Shown one piece after another: positions 16,710 through 17,093 of a DNA stretch of 17,093 nt. The position numbers and the translations under genes were made by a program. Position 1 is the stretch's first letter. Every line of letters begins with the position of its first letter. The notes under the pieces are model-generated. The model was not told where the DNA came from and did no database searches. It was given only the letters and a program-made list of their open reading frames with translations. Source of the stretch: an uncultured Bacteroides sp. GTDB lineage: Bacteria > Bacteroidota > Bacteroidia > Bacteroidales > Bacteroidaceae. Where the stretch lies: NCBI GenBank assembly GCA_900555635.1, contig USLU01000095.1, forward strand, positions 1 to 17,093, in the 5' to 3' direction.

Positions 16710-17030
16710 TTATAATTTCCAGTTTCCTGTATAATAAGCAATAGCTAATTCTTTTATCTGTTTTTTGTTTCCGGTCCTCATCAAATGATTTTCTATATCC
16801 TTAAAAAGATAATATTGCAACCAATAACCATAATGATACCGTTCACGAACAGATGCCGGATTCATCCATTTAGCATACCAAAGAGTCTGTACTCCCATCT
16901 TCTTCGCCACAGCAACTGCATTTTCTACACGTTGCCACATGTCATCTGCCATCCTTTGCATCAAAGAGACATAATCTTCATAACGATAATTCGAAATATC
17001 AATTAAATCACAACGGTCATCTATTCCCAA
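16710..17030 (-). CDS. Unrecognised protein, C-terminal part; possibly a broken gene
   Basis: An open stretch of 106 codons ends in TAA at 16712-16710, 4 bases before the lyase start, so the two are probably co-transcribed. The only obvious start after the upstream stop is TTG at 17030; there is no signal peptide. The protein is mostly helical and rich in aromatic residues (ADDMWQRVENAVAVAKKMGV, WYAKWMNPASVRERYHYGYW), ending in AYYTGNWKL. I do not recognise the family. It looks like the tail of a longer protein rather than a small complete one. In the same frame, TAG at 17055-17057 blocks the reading from the window edge, and sense codons resume on both sides. Either a nonsense mutation or sequencing error splits the gene, or translation really restarts at TTG. 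Confidence 0.45.
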   Translation of the reverse strand: MGIDDRCDLIDISNYRYEDYVSLMQRMADDMWQRVENAVAVAKKMGVQTLWYAKWMNPASVRERYHYGYWLQYYLFKDIENHLMRTGNKKQIKELAIAYYTGNWKL

Positions 17031-17054
17031 CGCCTTTAAAGTAACGTAACCATT

Positions 17055-17093
17055 CTATTTTCCGCCTTGACATAAGTTGTTAGCCGCCATATG
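17055..17093 (-). other. Short open stretch ending in TAG, in frame with the downstream 106 codons
   Basis: Reading in from the right edge on the minus strand gives HMAANNLCQGGK and then TAG (17057-17055), followed in the same frame by NGYVTLKALGIDDR. The residues across the stop read as continuous coding sequence. It is therefore probably the upstream continuation of the same gene, but only 12 codons are visible and it could be the true end of a different gene. Confidence 0.35.

Noticed and set aside
16706..16741. Upstream start (ATG 16741) for the lyase
   Set aside because: It would place 12 polar residues before the signal peptide and overlap the preceding gene; the start at 16705 directly begins the signal sequence.
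1..17093. CRISPR arrays, insertion sequences, integrases, tRNA or rRNA genes
   Set aside because: No regularly spaced repeats, transposase-like proteins or RNA gene patterns were seen on either strand.

Overview
This window is a polysaccharide utilization locus (PUL) of a Bacteroidetes gut-type bacterium, most likely Bacteroides or a close relative. The evidence is a tandem SusC/SusD pair, repeated Bacteroides-type lipoprotein signal peptides, AT-rich intergenic DNA, TAA as the stop codon of every intact gene whose end is visible, and a near-perfect Bacteroides promoter (TTTG-N20-TACCTTTG). No species can be named from the sequence alone. Every gene lies on the minus strand, so transcription runs from high to low coordinates.

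Layout in transcription order: (a) 17093-16710, the 3' part of an unrecognised gene, with an in-frame TAG at 17055-17057; (b) 16705-14768, a secreted heparinase II/III-type polysaccharide lyase; (c) 14767-14635, a gap with a hairpin just behind the lyase gene; (d) 14634-12361, a two-enzyme fusion of a sialate O-acetylesterase-like SGNH esterase and a GH43 glycosidase; (e) 12350-10920, a GH99/GH71-like lipoprotein; (f) 10897-7757, SusC; (g) 7736-5688, SusD; (h) 5667-4915, a DUF3823-type lipoprotein; (i) 4874-3255, a second surface lipoprotein with a coiled coil and a DUF4988/PL29-N-like region; (j) 3254-3127, a gap with a strong hairpin and a palindrome; (k) 3126-904, a full-length GH92 alpha-mannosidase gene interrupted by one in-frame TGA; (l) 724-1, the N-terminal part of a TPR-containing regulator with its own promoter, running off the left edge. 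Spacing from (d) to (i) is only 10-40 bases, so these genes form one tight operon.

Inferred working model: the surface lipoproteins and the SusCD pair capture and import a complex glycan. The lyase, O-acetylesterase, GH43 and GH99-like enzymes cut and trim it, and the GH92 enzyme removes alpha-mannose. GH92 plus GH99-like points to alpha-mannosidic linkages. The lyase and esterase point to an acidic, possibly O-acetylated glycan. That mixture matches no simple textbook substrate, and the target is unknown.

The main observations are the single-base nonsense codon in the GH92 gene (consistent with GGA to TGA at a glycine position), a second in-frame stop at the right edge, an 11-base word shared by the two major intergenic regions that overlaps the regulator's -33 box, and dyad structures placed before GH92. 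I see no mobile element, CRISPR array, tRNA or rRNA, and nothing that I would call a wholly new system.
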